Assembly (NCBI GenBank): GCA_030597435.1
Contig: JAUVRV010000160.1
Location: 1 to 6,535 of the forward strand
DNA: 6,535 bases
Reading direction: 5' to 3'
Origin: Gemmatimonadales bacterium
Lineage (GTDB): Bacteria > Gemmatimonadota > Gemmatimonadetes > Gemmatimonadales > GWC2-71-9
The position numbers and the translations under genes are program-made. Below the pieces are notes generated by a model. It searched no databases, was not told the DNA's origin, and was given only the letters and a program-made list of their open reading frames with translations. Shown here piece by piece: positions 5,872-6,535 of this stretch (its first letter is position 1; each line of letters opens with the position of its first letter).

Positions 5872-6465
5872 CTATCGCTCCAAGTCAGCCAGTTCCGCCT
5901 CGAGTCGTTTGGCGTCTTCAGCGGATATGTCCGAGTCTGTAACCAGCGCACCACCTGCGACTGGATTGTTGGCCCTGGCGACCCTACTCTTGCGGGACAA
6001 GATCCAGAGCATTATCGCTCCAACCACGGTGATCGCCATCCCGGGTAGAACGTACCCCACGATGTTGAATCCTTCTTTCTTGGGCGCCATCAGTACCAGC
6101 TCACCGTACTCTGCTACAAAAGCGTCGATGACTTCCTGAGCCGTGCTGCCCGATTCGATGAGCTGCACGACCTGTCTGTGCATGGCCGGTGAAGTCGCAC
6201 AGGTGAAGTCTGTAGTCCTGCAAGTATACACGTCGAGATTGCACCCGCATGTGCACCGCAACTGCTCCTCCATTCCGATTATGAACGGATCGTTCTCATA
6301 GTCGGCAATCCGCTCCTTGGACGCACCCACCATTCCAGGATAGGGCAGCCGCTCCGATTGAGCATCCTGGGCCCCGCCCTGCGCGTGTATGAACGGTACC
6401 GGTAGCAGAGCAGCGAGGGACACATGGACCGCCTCCCGTCGGGACAGGATAACGCTACTGGACAA
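5872..6465 (-). CDS. ccmH: Cytochrome c-type biogenesis protein CcmH
   Basis: A 197-aa protein of the CcmH/CycL/NrfF family, which in System I cytochrome c maturation handles the haem-binding cysteines of apocytochrome c. A signal peptide (SRRE, a hydrophobic stretch about 12-26, then HAQ) is followed by a periplasmic domain with LRCTCGC (69-75), further cysteines at 82 and 89, and the family motif EYGELVLMAP...GFN (119-134). A membrane segment follows (about 135-156), then a charged cytoplasmic tail. The classical LRCxxC is replaced here by CxCxC. The TTG at 6465 is preferred because a perfect AGGAGG lies 6 bases upstream. An in-frame ATG at 6486 would add MTRRRLQ but has no ribosome site. 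The start overlaps the previous gene by 11 bp and the stop is 1 base before the next start. Confidence 0.9.
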   Translation of the reverse strand: MSSSVILSRREAVHVSLAALLPVPFIHAQGGAQDAQSERLPYPGMVGASKERIADYENDPFIIGMEEQLRCTCGCNLDVYTCRTTDFTCATSPAMHRQVVQLIESGSTAQEVIDAFVAEYGELVLMAPKKEGFNIVGYVLPGMAITVVGAIMLWILSRKSRVARANNPVAGGALVTDSDISAEDAKRLEAELADLER

Positions 6466-6535
6466 CTGCAGCCTCCTTCTTGTCATCGACCATTTGCACC
6501 TGGTACCCAGCCATTGCTCGACGCAACGATGTGCG
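6455..6535 (-). CDS. C-terminal end of the gene upstream of ccmH (partial)
   Basis: On the minus strand a frame is open from the window edge (6535) to a TAG at 6457-6455. It gives 26 residues that begin RTSLRRAMAGYQVQ and end KKEAAVVQ. The charged, hydrophilic tail would suit the cytoplasmic end of a membrane protein or the end of a soluble one. Its overlap with the ccmH start, and the strong ribosome site inside it, suggest that it belongs to the same operon. A ccm gene such as ccmF or a CcmG/TlpA-type thioredoxin gene would be usual there, but these residues are too few to decide. Confidence 0.5.
   Translation of the reverse strand, partial: RTSLRRAMAGYQVQMVDDKKEAAVVQ
6472..6477 (-). promoter_or_regulatory. 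Ribosome binding site that sets the ccmH start
   Basis: AGGAGG on the minus strand lies 6 bases before the TTG at 6465 and inside the end of the preceding gene. Nothing comparable precedes the ATG at 6486, so this site argues for the shorter CcmH. Confidence 0.65.

Noticed and set aside
5871..5954. Upstream extension of the zinc-ribbon protein by 28 residues
   Set aside because: It would overlap ccmH by 83 bases, whereas the ATG at 5870 has GGAG at good spacing and starts directly with the membrane segment.

Overview
The window comes from a moderately GC-rich diderm bacterium. It has a System I cytochrome c maturation (CcmH-type) protein, a lipoprotein with a clear lipobox, GTG and TTG start codons and tightly packed genes. 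The form of the ccm genes (a CcmH with a CxCxC cluster followed by a CcmI-like protein ending in a double zinc ribbon) suggests Gemmatimonadota or a neighbouring phylum. That is an inference from gene style, not a phylogenetic result.

Left half, plus strand (1-3997): a compact operon of three full genes. In order they are a membrane-anchored protein with a C-terminal transglutaminase-like domain and intact Cys-His-Asp triad, an ABC transporter ATPase, and a large (about 12 TM) ABC-2 type permease. The junctions are 3 bp apart (1554-1556) and a 4-bp TTGA overlap (2312-2315). The first gene itself starts in a GTGA overlap with the last codons of an upstream gene that lies outside the window. 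The ATPase and permease should form one exporter-like complex. The transglutaminase-fold protein is probably its periplasmic partner, but the substrate cannot be read from the sequence. A strong hairpin at 4024-4051 ends the operon.

Right half, minus strand (4081-6535), read right to left: the 3' end of an unidentified gene, ccmH (TTG start preferred, inside the end of that gene), and a CcmI-like zinc-ribbon membrane protein, all overlapping or 1 bp apart. These form the tail of a cytochrome c maturation operon. After the operon comes a 290-bp gap (5041-5330), then a separate gene for a 319-aa lipoprotein of unknown function that converges on the plus-strand operon.

The gap is the most structured non-coding part of the window. 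It holds a perfect 18-bp Crp/Fnr-type palindrome about 80 bp upstream of the lipoprotein start, and a weaker second site with the same spacing 102 bp further upstream. It also holds a roughly 103-bp purine/pyrimidine inverted repeat, which includes 3.4 copies of a 9-bp G-rich unit and overlaps the stop codon of the zinc-ribbon gene, and a smaller nested inverted repeat. I found no tRNA, rRNA, CRISPR array or transposase gene.
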